64,000 nucleotides of DNA, taken from contig JASGHK010000005.1 in assembly GCA_049841135.1 (NCBI GenBank), positions 1,364,001-1,428,000 of the forward strand, read 5' to 3'. A program made the translations under genes and the position numbers. Origin of the DNA: JACRCT01 sp049841135. Lineage in GTDB: Bacteria; Myxococcota; Myxococcia; Myxococcales; UBA5297. Below the pieces are notes generated by a model, which was not told the origin of the DNA, searched no databases, and saw only the letters and a program-made list of their open reading frames with translations. The first letter of the stretch is position 1; every line of letters begins with the position of its first letter. This document shows positions 26,241-36,400 of this stretch, in pieces.

Positions 26241-26545
26241 GGCGTCTCCTCGCGAAAAGACATCGCCGGCATGAAGCCGGCGTTTGACGGAGCCGAGGCT
26301 CCGAAAGCGGCGCATACAAGCCGATCGTCTTCGGAGTTGTCAAGGATTTACGCGTCCTTAGCCCGGCGGCAGTCCCGTAGAGGCCCGGGTTTTCCACAAC
26401 TTTCGGCTTCTCGGGCGCTCTTCCACTACGGCATTGGGGCAGGGCGATTGCCTAGATGGAGGGGGCAGAGCCCGGCTTCCACGCCGCGGACATCCTTCCC
26501 GAAACAGAGTGTCTGAGGCGCGCTGCCGACGACGACTCGAAGGGG
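26241..26545. other. Spacer between rpmH and the lipoprotein gene
   Basis: 305 bases with no gene. It holds the putative rpmH promoter and a DnaA-box-like TTTTCCACA at 26390-26398. It lies downstream of the lipoprotein gene and upstream of rpmH, both on the minus strand. Confidence 0.5.
26314..26343 (-). promoter_or_regulatory. Sigma-70-type promoter for rpmH
   Basis: On the minus strand TTGACA (complement of 26338-26343), an 18-base spacer and TTGTAT (complement of 26314-26319). This is about 75 bases upstream of the rpmH start, in a locally AT-richer stretch. Confidence 0.45.
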
Positions 26546-28403
26546 TCAGTTCCCGACGAACGCGTGCTTGACCGCCCCGTTCGTGCTGCTGCGATAGACG
26601 ATGCGCAGCCGCCCGGTCTTGTCGATCGCCGCGGCAACTCCCGCCGCGTTCGTGTCGACCTGCTCCGAGACCCAGCTCCCCTGCGACAGGAAGGCGTGCT
26701 GCAGCTGCCCGCTCGTGTTCACGTAGGCGAAGTGAGGGTTGCCCTGCAGGTCGAGCACCAGGCAGGCGTCATCCGAGGCCAGGCCCGCGAGCACGTCATT
26801 GAGGGTCCACACCGTGCCCTTGCTCGCGTGAACCAAAGCCTCCTCTCCACTGCGCGCGAAGCCGACCAGCGGACCGCTCGTGCTCAAGGCCAGCGAGAGG
26901 CTGTAGCCCAGCTCGCCCGTGCCGATCTTCTCGGCCGTCCACGTGCTGGCGCCGCGAGTGAAGAAGAGCACCGCGTCGTCCAGGTTCGTCTCGAGGCCGA
27001 TCTCGGTCGCCGCCAGCGACGCCTTTCCCGTCGCATCCAGCGCGAGGGCGGTGGCGAGCCCGTAGACGTCAGGCGAGTCGACGGGCTCTTGAGTCCACGT
27101 CGCGCCGTTGAGCGTCCGGCTCGCCCAGTAGACGGTGTAGGGCTCGCCGTAGTCGCCGGTCTCGCCGAAAGCGGCGTGCAGCGTGCCGTCAGTGTGCACC
27201 GCGAGGGCAGGGGCGATGGGCTCGCTGGGGGTCGGCGCCGTGAACACCGTGCTCTTGGTCCAGCCGCTGGTGCCGTTCTTCTTGCGCTCGGCGAGCTTCA
27301 CGCTGCCCTTGCCGTCCAGGTAGAGGACCGCGGGCTCGCCGCCCGGCATCACCACCACCGAGAGCCGCTGCTCGTCGCTCAAGAAACCGGTCGCCTCCAG
27401 GGTCTCGATGGTCCAGCTGCCGGAGATGTTGCGCCTGCCCCAGCGCATCTCCTTGGTGGCGCTGGCCCAGAAGCCGACGTGCGAGACGTCGCTCGCGTCG
27501 ACGGCGATCGCCAGCCGCCCGTCGGCGGCCGAGGAGGTCACGGTGTCCAGGTGCCAGGGCAAGCAGTCGCCGTCGAGGGCGGAGAAGCCGGCGTTGCACT
27601 CGAGGGCGATGCAGGTGCCGGCCGCGCCGCAGGCGAAGCTCTTGCCTTGCGCAGGGCAGGCGGCGCAAGACCCGTTGCAGCTCTTGAAGCCGGAGTTGCA
27701 GGTGAGGCTGCAGGCCGTTCCATCGCAGCCGGCCGTCCCGTGGGGATCGGTGGGGCAGGCCAGGCACCCGGTTCCACAGTGGGCGGCGTCGTTGGGCACG
27801 CAGGCGCCGCCGCACTCGTGGCCGCCGCTGGGGCAGACGCAGGTGTGGTTGGTGCACTCGCCGCCGGTGGGGCACTGGGCGGCGGTGGAGCAGCCCGTGG
27901 CACACGCGCCGGTCGCGTCATCGCAGTGGGTGCTGCCCAGGCAGCTCGTCGCGTTGCAGGCGCAGAGGTTGGGCTTGGCCGCGTTGCCGCCGCAGACCGT
28001 TCCCGCCGGGCAGGGCGTGCCGCACGAGACCTGCCGCGCCTTGCCGCAGCGATCGGTGGTGGAGAGCGTGCCGCACTGGGCGCCGGCAGCACCGCAGAGT
28101 TCCCCATCGGTCTCGGCGGTGCAGGGCTTGGCGCAGACATGGTCCTGGCAGGTCAGGCCGGAGAGGCACTTGCCGCAGCTGAGCGGATCGCCGCAGCCGT
28201 CGTCGGCGTAGCTCCCGCAGCTGTCGGAGCCGCAGACGATGGTGGGGACGCAGCTCGCGTCGGGGCGAACGCCGGATCCCGCGTCCGCGCGCTGGTTGGG
28301 AGGCTGGACCTCGTCGGGGCGGACGATCGAGCTCGCAGGCGGAGCCGAGGAGCGCCGAGAGGACACCCGTGGCCACGGCGGCCGGGATGCGCCCTGTCGT
28401 CAT
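26546..28403 (-). CDS. Cys-rich lipoprotein with propeller-like domain (frame break)
   Basis: A secreted lipoprotein of about 618 residues between rpmH and dnaA. The start at 28403 (MTTGRIPAAVATGVLSALLG, then SAC lipobox) is in one frame and the rest in another. The break is at 28329-28337 next to GAGCTC; dropping one G joins SACELIVRPDEVQPPNQ. Residues 30-240 carry about 40 cysteines in short repeats (CPTGGECTNHTCVCPSGG). Residues 250-600 are beta-rich with repeated WT/W-containing blades, resembling a propeller or sialidase-like lectin fold. No catalytic motif is evident. Its position beside the origin is unusual and suggests insertion of an accessory gene. Confidence 0.65.
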
Positions 28404-28769
28404 GGAGGACCTCCCCGAGGGGCAGCGAAAGCGCCTATCGACTATCAACTATCCCCAGCCGTGTCGACCGCTGCCGCCGGATTGGCGAGCCTCACCCACT
28501 GACCCCCTCGCCGGCTTCGCGCGGCTTCGCGGAGAGGGGGAACTCGAACGTCCACCGTGGGGCTGACTCGTCCGACGAAGGCTGAGACGGGCCTGTGGAA
28601 AACTCCTGGTGGAACACTGGGGCCCGTTCGCGTGAAACACGAGGCGCTTCGCGCCACTCCGACTTTGTTGTTGAACAGACGCTCGACGGTTTGCTACCAA
28701 CGTCGCTCCTACGAATTCGGTTCTCGCCGGCCTCGAGCCGGCGTTGCTTTCTTTCAGGGGTGGTCCCAC
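28404..28769. other. dnaA upstream region, oriC candidate
   Basis: 366 bases before dnaA. Contains a palindromic repeat (28487-28546), a DnaA-box-like TGTGGAAAA (28594-28602), a CTATCCCCA element (around 28446) and a degenerate parS half-site GTGAAACA (about 28632-28639). It also has AT-richer runs near 28660-28690. Origins lie upstream of dnaA in studied myxobacteria, so this is a strong oriC candidate, but box density is modest. Confidence 0.45.
28487..28546. repeat. Palindromic repeat upstream of dnaA
   Basis: GAGCCTCACCC then a stem (CCCCCTC...GAGAGGGGG) around GGCTTCGC, with the loop segment partly duplicated in this copy. Other copies follow dnaA at 30166-30216 and, inverted, at 30325-30366. 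Confidence 0.7.
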
Positions 28770-30161
28770 GTGACGCCGCCGTCGCTGTCCGCCTCTCCTG
28801 CCGTCGCGACCGCCGACCCTGGTCGCGTGGTGGCCGCCTTCTCGCGAGCCATCGCCTCTCCCCGTCTGTCCGGGAGCGAGTACGTGCGCGGGTTGATCTG
28901 CCGCGTGCACTGCCGGGGCCTCTCGACCGAAGGGCGCGTGCAGCTGGCGGTGGCGGACAAGTTCTACCGCGACTTCATCGACGACCACTTCCGCGACGAC
29001 CTCGTGACGGCGCTCGAGGTCGAGCTCGGCAACCCCGTCGCCATCGAGTGGCTCGTGGACGACTCTCTCAAGCCCCAGTCCCCCGAACCCGCCTCGGTCC
29101 CGGTTCCTGCCGCGCCGCCGATGAAGACCGTGCAGCCGCCGGAGCGGGCGCGCCTCGACGAGAAGTTCGTCTTCGAGACCTTCGTCTCCGCACCGTCGAA
29201 CCAGCTGGCCTACGCCGGCGCCCGGGCGGTGGCCGACAACCCGGGGACCGCGTTCAACCCGCTGTACGTCTACGGCGGCACCGGCCTGGGCAAGACGCAC
29301 CTCTTGCAGGCCATCGGCAACACGCTCATCAAGAAGAACCCGGCGACGCGGGTGGTTTACCTCTCGAGCGAAGAGTTCACCAACGAGTTCATCGTCTCGG
29401 TGCGCGACCACCGGATGCCCGAGTTCCGGCGCAAGTACCGCGAGGAGTGCGACTGCCTCCTCATCGACGACATCCAGTTCCTGGGGACCAAGGAAGCGAC
29501 CCAGGAAGAGTTCTTCTTCACCTTCAACGCCCTGCAGATGGCCGGCAAGCCGGTGGCCATCACCAGCGACACCGTCCCCAGCGAGATCCCGGGCCTGGCC
29601 GACCGCCTGCGCAGCCGCTTCTCCTCGGGGCTCATCGCCGACATCCAGGAGCCGGACTTCGAGACCCGGGTCGCCATCCTCAAGAAGAAGGCCGAGGTCC
29701 TGGGCATCCAGCTGCCGGACCCGGTGGCGCACTACATCGCGCGCATCATCCAGAAGAACGTGCGCGAGCTGCAGATGGCGCTCAACCGCGTCTACGCGCA
29801 CCACTCGCTGACCGGCGCCCCGCTGACCGAGGAGCTGGCCGCGCACATCCTCAAGAACGTGCTGCCGCCGGCGCGGGCGCTGGACATCGAGCAGATCCAG
29901 AAGGAAGTGGCGCGCTACTACAAGCTCTCCGAGGCGGACCTGCGCTCGCCCAAGCGCCAGAAGCAGTTCGTGCGTGCCCGCCAGGTGGCGATGTTCCTCT
30001 GCCGAACCCTCACCAACGCCTCGTTCCCCGAGATTGGCGAGAAGTTCCACCGCGACCACTCCACGGTCATGTCCTCGTGCGAGAAGGTCGAGGCCGACGT
30101 CGAGACCGACTTGCAGCTCAAGAAGGAAGTCGACGACTTGACCGGCCGGTTGGCGCGGTAG
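28770..30161 (+). CDS. dnaA: Chromosomal replication initiator DnaA
   Basis: AAA+ initiator that binds DnaA boxes and melts oriC. The 463-residue protein has domain I (about 1-85), a Pro-rich linker and the AAA+ domain. Walker A is GGTGLGKTHLL and Walker B CLLIDDIQFLG; sensor motif ITSDTVPSEIPGLADRLRSRF follows. The C-terminal DNA-binding domain shows RARQVAMFLCRTLTNASFPEIG and the signature DHSTVMSSCEKVE. A GTG at 28770 behind AGGGGTGG is the probable start; the frame is open further upstream but that part has no DnaA similarity. Palindromic repeats flank both ends. The gene is intact. Confidence 0.95.
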   Translation: MTPPSLSASPAVATADPGRVVAAFSRAIASPRLSGSEYVRGLICRVHCRGLSTEGRVQLAVADKFYRDFIDDHFRDDLVTALEVELGNPVAIEWLVDDSLKPQSPEPASVPVPAAPPMKTVQPPERARLDEKFVFETFVSAPSNQLAYAGARAVADNPGTAFNPLYVYGGTGLGKTHLLQAIGNTLIKKNPATRVVYLSSEEFTNEFIVSVRDHRMPEFRRKYREECDCLLIDDIQFLGTKEATQEEFFFTFNALQMAGKPVAITSDTVPSEIPGLADRLRSRFSSGLIADIQEPDFETRVAILKKKAEVLGIQLPDPVAHYIARIIQKNVRELQMALNRVYAHHSLTGAPLTEELAAHILKNVLPPARALDIEQIQKEVARYYKLSEADLRSPKRQKQFVRARQVAMFLCRTLTNASFPEIGEKFHRDHSTVMSSCEKVEADVETDLQLKKEVDDLTGRLAR

Positions 30162-30673
30162 CGGCGAGCCTCACCCCCTGACCCCCTCTCCGGCTTCGCG
30201 GAGAGGGGGAACTCGGGTTCCTACTTACCTCCCGCTTTCACCCCTGTGGCTTCGACCTGCTCCGCAAGGATCGTGGGTGGCCGAAGAGGAAACCGTCATG
30301 CGCTGGCTTGGACTCGCAGAGGAAGTCACCCCTCTCCGCGAAGCCGGAGAGGGGCCGGGGTGAGGTCCGTCCCAGTTCGAGCAAGCTGTCCGACTCCGCG
30401 ACGCCTTCCTGTCCCATCCTGCTTCAGGACAACTTGTGGAAGACACCCGGAAAACCCTGTGCGAGGCTGTGGCTCGAGTCAGGGTCTGTCTGTTGACAAG
30501 CTTTCGCAGGGGTTGCTACACACCCTAGTTCCCCTGGATGCCCAAAACGCTGGGGACGAAGTCGCTGTCGGTTTTCGCGCACTTGGATGGCTTCTCCACA
30601 ACTCCACAGGCGCTACTGCTTCGACTGTAGAGAGAAGAGATCTTTCTTCTAAAGAGCTGTGAAAGAGGGTCCC
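30162..30673. other. dnaA-dnaN intergenic region
   Basis: 512 bases without a gene. Holds two oppositely oriented copies of the palindromic repeat (30166-30216, 30325-30366) and several degenerate DnaA boxes (TTGTGGAAG near 30433; TTCTCCACA near 30592). An AT-rich run (about 30635-30660) sits just before dnaN. It must contain the dnaN promoter and is an alternative oriC candidate. Confidence 0.5.
30166..30216. repeat. Palindromic repeat downstream of dnaA
   Basis: GAGCCTCACCCCCTGA followed by stem ACCCCCTCTCC / GGAGAGGGGG with loop GGCTTCGC. The strong hairpin five bases after the dnaA stop may act as a transcript end, although no T-tract follows. Confidence 0.7.
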
Positions 30674-31780
30674 ATGGAATTCCGCATCGCCGCCGAGGAG
30701 CTCAACAAGGCGCTCCACCGCGCGCAGGGCATCGCCGAGCGCAAGACGACGATTCCCATCCTCGCCAACGTGCTCATCCAGGCGAAGAAGAACGGCATCT
30801 CCGTCACCGCGTTCGACCTGGACATCGGCCTGGTCAGCGAGCACCCGGCCGAGGTGATCAAGGAAGGCTCCATCACGCTCGCCTCCAAGACCCTCTTCGA
30901 CATCGTCCGCCAGCTGCCCGACGCCAAGGTCACCATCAAGCGCACGGGCAACAACGCGGTGGAGATCGTCTCTGGCAGCGCCCACATCAAGCTTCTGGGC
31001 ATGCCCGCCGAGGAGTACCCGGCGCTCCCCAAGGAAGAGAAGAGCAACCTCGTCAAGGCCGAGGGCAAGACGCTGCTCGAGATGATCGAGAAGACGTCCT
31101 TCGCCATCTCCACCGACGAGACCCGCTACATCCTCAACGGCCTCTACTTCGAGCCCGGCGAGAAGGGGAAGGTCCGCGTCGTCGCGACCGACGGCCACCG
31201 CTTGAGCCTGGTCGAGCGCGAGATGGAGGGCGACTTCAAGCTCAAGAAGGGCGTCATCCTCCCGCGCAAGGGCCTGCTCGAGCTGCGGCGCCTGCTGGAA
31301 GAGGCCCCCGACGCCGAGTGCTTCCTGGGCTTCGGCGACACCAGCGCCGTGTTCAAGAAGAGCGGTCTGTCGATGTTCATGCGGCTCATCGACGGCCAGT
31401 TCCCGGACTACAAGGAAGTCATCCCCAAGGAGAGCGAGAAGGCGCTCAAGCTCTCGCGCACCTCGCTGCTCGAGACCCTCAAGCGCATCAGCCTGCTCTC
31501 CGAGGAGAAGAGCCACGCCGTCCGCGTCGAGCTCTCGGAGGGCCGGCTGCGCATCTCCAGCCAGAACCCCGACCTCGGTGAGGCCCACGAGGACGTCACC
31601 GTCGACTACAACGGCAAGAAGGTCGAGGTCGGCTTCAACGCCCGCTACCTCGTCGACGTGCTCGGCGTCATGGGCACCGACGAGGTGAGCCTGGAGATGG
31701 TCGACGAGCAGAGCCCCGGCGTGCTGCGCCCTGCGGGCGACAAGAGCTACACCGCGGTCATCATGCCCATGCGCATCTGA
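30674..31780 (+). CDS. dnaN: DNA polymerase III beta subunit (sliding clamp)
   Basis: Ring-shaped clamp that tethers Pol III. The 368-residue product matches family length and has the typical start MEFRIAAEELNKALHRAQGIAERKTTIPILANVL and conserved IKLLGMPAEEYPALP, ATDGHRLSLVER and FMRLIDGQFPDYKEVIP. It ends with the near-universal VIMPMRI. The internal ATG at 30674 is chosen over 30659 because it begins the family sequence and follows GAGGG. A strong terminator follows. Confidence 0.96.
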   Translation: MEFRIAAEELNKALHRAQGIAERKTTIPILANVLIQAKKNGISVTAFDLDIGLVSEHPAEVIKEGSITLASKTLFDIVRQLPDAKVTIKRTGNNAVEIVSGSAHIKLLGMPAEEYPALPKEEKSNLVKAEGKTLLEMIEKTSFAISTDETRYILNGLYFEPGEKGKVRVVATDGHRLSLVEREMEGDFKLKKGVILPRKGLLELRRLLEEAPDAECFLGFGDTSAVFKKSGLSMFMRLIDGQFPDYKEVIPKESEKALKLSRTSLLETLKRISLLSEEKSHAVRVELSEGRLRISSQNPDLGEAHEDVTVDYNGKKVEVGFNARYLVDVLGVMGTDEVSLEMVDEQSPGVLRPAGDKSYTAVIMPMRI

Positions 31781-31833
31781 GCCGACCGACACCCCGAGCT
31801 TTTCGAGGGGCCAGAGCACAACCTGAATGAACT

Positions 31834-31869
31834 TGAAGGACAGGCTTCCGGGCCTGTCCTTCACTTTTT
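31834..31869 (+). terminator. Rho-independent terminator after dnaN
   Basis: A 12-bp perfect stem (TGAAGGACAGGC / GCCTGTCCTTCA) with loop TTCCGG, then CTTTTTG. It is 54 bases after the dnaN stop. Confidence 0.9.
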
Positions 31870-31904
31870 GGAGCCCAGGCCTCGGTGCCTGCCAAGATGC
31901 CTCC

Positions 31905-32985
31905 GTGCGCCACAAGCTCCTCGCCGCCCTCTGCCGGGCCAACGAGCACCAAGCTGTCGAGGAGGCCCAGCGCCCGGATCCCTGGCTGTCGTGGATGGTC
32001 GTCGGCCTGCTGCGTCAGATCGAGCGGCAGCGCTGGATGCTGGGGATCATCGACGAGCGCCTGAAGAAGCGCGAAGAGGACCGAGGCGAGGTCCCCGGTT
32101 TGCCGGGCTGGAAGTACTTCTTCCACGGCATCGGCTGCTGCTTCTCGAGCGCGGAGGAGTCCATCGACGTCGACTTCCATCCGAACGCCGAGCGCACCAT
32201 CGATCCCTACTTCTTCGCGCACCGGGTCCACAGGCTGAAGAGGCCCGGTTTACCGGAACAGCGGCTCCGCGCACTGCTGCCCACGGAGGAAGTGACTGTC
32301 CTCGCCCTCGACGAGCTGCGCGGGCTCGGTGTCGTCGGTCCGCCGGACTCGCACGTCTCCCGGCTCTCGCCCGAGTTCGAGGCGATCGAGCAAGTACACG
32401 TCTACGCAGGGTGGTGCGAGCGGCTCGTCGGCTTCGAGGGTCTACAAGGCCATCCACGCGCTCTGGAAGCCCGCACGAAGCGTCTGGACTGGCTGCGCTC
32501 ACATCTCTCCGGGCCCAAGGCTCATCGCGCCCTGGAGGCCCTGGAGCTCGTCCTGGACGACGAGGAGTTCGTCCGCACCGCCGAGAAGCTGGTCGACGGT
32601 CCACCGGGTCCCGTGGCCGGGACGGCGATCCAGCTGCTGTCCCAAAGACCCTCTGCACCCTTCTGCGACGCCGTGCCGCGCCTGCTGGCTCACCGCACCA
32701 GGACACACAGGCAATCCCTTCGTCGCCGACTTCGCGATGCTTGCGCGGGAGTTCGACGGCAAGCACGCGCTGGAGCTCGTCCGATTGGCTTTGAAGAGCC
32801 CGGTGCCCATTGCAAGAACGGCGATGGAGGCGGCACTTCGACTGCTCGACAAGCCTTGGACTCGCCGTGGGCTCGAAAAGCTCGGGATCAACCCGACCAA
32901 CGAGGGGTGGCTGGAGATGGAGATCGAGCGCAGGCGGGAGTGGGCCGCGCGGGTGAGGCCGTGGATACCGGACGAGCTGGAGTGA
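31905..32985 (+). CDS. Hypothetical helical protein (frame break)
   Basis: About 360 residues, soluble and mostly helical, with no signal peptide. The first frame carries LLAALCRANEHQAVEEAQRPDP, a Phe/Cys-rich segment (WKYFFHGIGCCFSS) and helix pairs. The second frame begins TAPGHTGNPFVADFAMLAREF and ends WIPDELE with TGA at 32983. The break is at 32687-32691: GGCTC for GAGCTC (one A missing) restores RLLELTAPGHTGNPF. A GTG at 31905 is the likely start because the upstream frame reads through the dnaN terminator. The C-terminal half resembles HEAT-type repeats. No family assignment. Confidence 0.55.
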
Positions 32986-33018
32986 GCCTCGGTCTGGCGG
33001 TGGTTCCGCTCGCGGGCA

Positions 33019-33064
33019 CTGCACAGGGCAGGAGGAGGCCCGACGCGCTGACGCTTGCGGCTCG
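33019..33064. repeat. Dispersed repeat family C, copy 2
   Basis: Runs from CTGCACAGGGC to GACGCTTGCGGCTCG and matches 4512-4558. It ends exactly at the stop codon of the next minus-strand gene. Confidence 0.55.
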
Positions 33065-33427
33065 TCAGTTTTCCTTCAGCGGCTTGTCGATCTTCTTGAA
33101 CTCCTCCACCTCTTCCATCGTGAAGCTGAAGGAGGAGTTCTCGCCGCTCTTGAGCTGAAGCCCCGCACACCCCGGCAGCTCGACCCGATTCGACAGGCAC
33201 TTGGTGATGGTGCCCGACGCATCCACGCGGATGTCGAGCGTCACCGGCACGATGTGCGTCAGGTTCTTCGCAGCAAGCGGCAGGATCGTCTTGCGGATCT
33301 CGTCGCGCGCCGCGTCGTGCTTCTTGTTGCTGTCCCGCGCCTTCGACTCCATCTCGTCGCAGCCGGACAAGGCGAGTATCGGCGCGCAGCACAGCAACAG
33401 GGCAACGAAGAATCGAAGGGTCCGCAT
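33065..33427 (-). CDS. Small lipoprotein
   Basis: A 120-residue lipoprotein: signal RFFVALLLCCAPILALSGC with lipobox cysteine near residue 23, followed by a charged helix (EMESKARDSNKKHDAARDEIRKTI). A short beta domain with a likely disulphide pair (CLSNRVELPGCAG) and an acidic C-terminal helix complete it. Probably periplasmic or outer-membrane bound. Function unknown. Confidence 0.6.
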   Translation of the reverse strand: MRTLRFFVALLLCCAPILALSGCDEMESKARDSNKKHDAARDEIRKTILPLAAKNLTHIVPVTLDIRVDASGTITKCLSNRVELPGCAGLQLKSGENSSFSFTMEEVEEFKKIDKPLKEN

Positions 33428-33495
33428 CGAATGGCCTCCCTGAGGTCTTCTAGTAGCCGACCTGCCTACCCAGCTTCAACCCGGACTGCCCGACA

Positions 33496-36400
33496 TCAGC
33501 TCTTCTTCGCTCCGTCTTCGGCGGCCCGCTGCAGGGCCTCCGTCAGCGCATCGCTCTCTCCCTGCTGCGACTGGTTCCACAGATCGGGAGGAGGAGGAGG
33601 AGGCAGGGGAGCTGCGGCCGCTGCCGGAGCCGGCGGGGTCGGTGCAGGCGCAGCCGCAGGGGGAAGGGGAGCGGTCGGCGCTGCTGCAGGCGGCACCAGC
33701 GGCGCCGGAGGCAACGGCGTCGCCATCCGCGGCATGGGCGTGGCCATTCGCGGCATGGGCGTGGCCATTCGCGGCATCGGTGTCGCCATCCTGGGCATCG
33801 GAGTGGCCATCCGCGGCATCGGCGTCGCCATGCGAGGCATGGGGGTGGCCATCCTCGGCGCCGGGGCGGTCGGGAACGCCGGCGGCGGGATCCGCCCTCC
33901 CGAGAAGCTCGGAGCTGAGCAGCTGCTCCAGGCTCGAGGAGATCGCCGCAGAGCTGGCCTTGCGCTCCAGCTCGTCGCGCTTGGCCTCGAACGCGGTCCG
34001 CTCCTCCAGGTGCTTCTTCTTCTCGCGCTCCAGCGCCTGCTGAGCGACCTCCAGCGAGGCACGCTCACCGTCCAGCGAGGTCTTGAGCGAGAGCACCTCG
34101 GCGCGCGCAGTCTCCAGCGCCTTGCGGGCTTCGGTCTCCGCGGCCTGCGCCTCGGCCAGCCGCGACTCCAGCTCGGCGCGGGCGCGCTCGACGGCGTCGC
34201 GCTGCGACTGGAGGGCCTTCTGGTCCGCCTCGGAGGCCTGCAGCCGCGAGTCCATCGCCCCCTTCAGCTCCGTGAGCAGCGCGCGCTGCGAGTCGATGGT
34301 CTCCTTGGCGCCGGTCATGGCCGCGCGGGCCTCGGCCTCGGCGGCCATCGCCTCCTTGCGGCGGGCGTCGGCGTCGGCGCGGGCCTTCTCCAGCTCCTTC
34401 TGCGTCTCGATGAACCGCTCTTCGGCAAAGGCGGCGGCGCGGCGGCGCTCCTCGAGCTGGCCCAGGACCTCGGAGTTCTGCTTCGACAGCCGCTCGGCCT
34501 CGGCGCGGGCCCGGCGAGCCTCCTCGCGGGCGTCGGCCTCGACGGCGGCCGCTTCGCGCGAGCGGGCCTCGGCTTCGGCGCGGGCGGCGAGCAAATCCTT
34601 GCGGGCCTGCGAGAGCTCGGCCTCGAACCGCTCCAGCCCCCGCTTGTGATCGGCTGCTTCGGCGGCGACGTCGGTGGCCTTGGCGCGCAGCGCGTCGATC
34701 TCGACCTTGAGCTTCTCCAGCGTCTCGCGGCTCTCGGTGGCGGAGCGGGTGGCGCTGGCGCGCTCCTCTTCCAGCACGCGCAGCTTGGCGGAGGCCTCGT
34801 CGCGGGCCGCCACCGCGGCGTCGCGGGCCCGGGTCAGCTCAAGCTCGGTGTCGCGCGACCGGTTGCGCAGCTCTTCCAGCGAGCGCAGCGAGCTCTCGGC
34901 CTCGCCCTCGGCCACGGCGAGCGACCGGCGATCCGCCTCGGCCTCGGCGGCGAGGTCCGCGGCGCGGGCGCGCTGGGCGTTGAGCTCCTCCTCCAGCGAG
35001 CGGGTCTTCTCGCGGGCCGCCTGCTCCAGCCCGCGGGCCTCGGCGGCGCGGGTGGTCAGATCCGACTCGACGACGGAGAGCTTCTTGCTCCAGACCTCTT
35101 CGAGCGCGCGGCGGGACTCGGCCTCGGCCTTGCGCAGCTCCTCGACGCGGGCGGCGAAGCCGGTCTCGAGCTGGGCGATCTGCCGGGCGTGGGCCTCCTC
35201 GGCCGCCTTGCGCGCCTGCTCGGAGTTGCCGCGGGCCTCGTTCAGCCTCGCCTCGTACTCGCGCTGGCGCTGCTCGAGCTGGGCGCGCTCCTCGACCAGC
35301 CGCGCGCGCTCGCGCTCCAGGCTCTGCCGCTGCGCCTCGGCCTCGTTCTTGGCCACGGTGAGCGCGTTGGTGAGCTGCTCCTTCTCGGCCTTCAGGCGGC
35401 GGATGGACTCGCGGGCCTCGGCCTCGCCCGCCTGCAGCGCGGCGACCCGGTTGGCGTCGTCCTGGGCGCGGCTCTGGGCCTCGGCCAGCTCGGCCCGGGC
35501 GCGGGCCAGGTCGCGGTCGAGCTTCTCGCGGTCCTCGCGGGCGCGGGCGCGCTCCTGCTCGAGCGAGGCGGCCATCTTGTCGCGCTCGCCGCCGGTCTTG
35601 GCGGCGGCCTTGCGCGCCTCGTCCAGCTCGGCGCGCAGCGACGCCAGGCGCTGGTCCTCGTTCTTGCGGGCGGCCTCGGCGGCCTTCTTCTCTTCGGCCA
35701 GCCGCTCCTGGAAGCCCTCGAGCTTCTTCTGCAGCACGTCGAGCTGGCCGGTCTTCTGGTTGAGCTGCCCGGCGATCTCGTCGGCGCGGGCCCCGGCGCG
35801 CTGCGCTTCCTTCTTGGCCTGGTCTTCGTTGGCCCGCAGCTCGGCGATGCGCGCCTCGGTCTCGCGCTTGCTCTCTTCCCGGGCCTTGCGCTCGTCGGCG
35901 AGCTTCTGGGAGAGCTGGTCGGCCTTCTGCTGCAGCTTCTCGACCTGCGAGCGCTGGCCCTCGGCGGCGCCGCGTGCGGTCTCGAGCTCGGCGAGCGCTC
36001 GCTTGCTCTCCCGGCGCGCCTCGGTCTCGGCGACGGCCAGCGAGGCCACGCGCGACTCGTGCTCCTTCTCCCGGAGGGCCAGCTCCTTGCGCAGGTCGGC
36101 GAGCTTCTCCTGGACCTCGCTGGCACGCTGCTCCTTGCGCTGGCTGGCGGTCTGCTCGGCGGAGAGGGCGGCGCGCAGCTCGTCCACCTCGCTGGAGGCC
36201 TTCTTGGCGGCGCGGCGGGCCTCGGACTCGGCCGCGGCGGCGTCGCGCACCTTCTGCTCGAGCTCGGTGCGCAGGCTCTCGCGGGCGGTGCGCTCCTCGG
36301 CGGTCTTCTGTTGCTGCTGCTCGAGCCGGGCGGCGAGCTTGTCGGCCTGGGCCTTGCGCTCGGTGGCCTCGGCCTGCAGGGTCTCGAGCCTCGGTCTGGG

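Noticed and set aside
28626..28641. A third parS site upstream of dnaA
   Set aside because: Only the GTGAAACA half matches; the other arm has about four mismatches in eight. Kept only as a note in the region entry.
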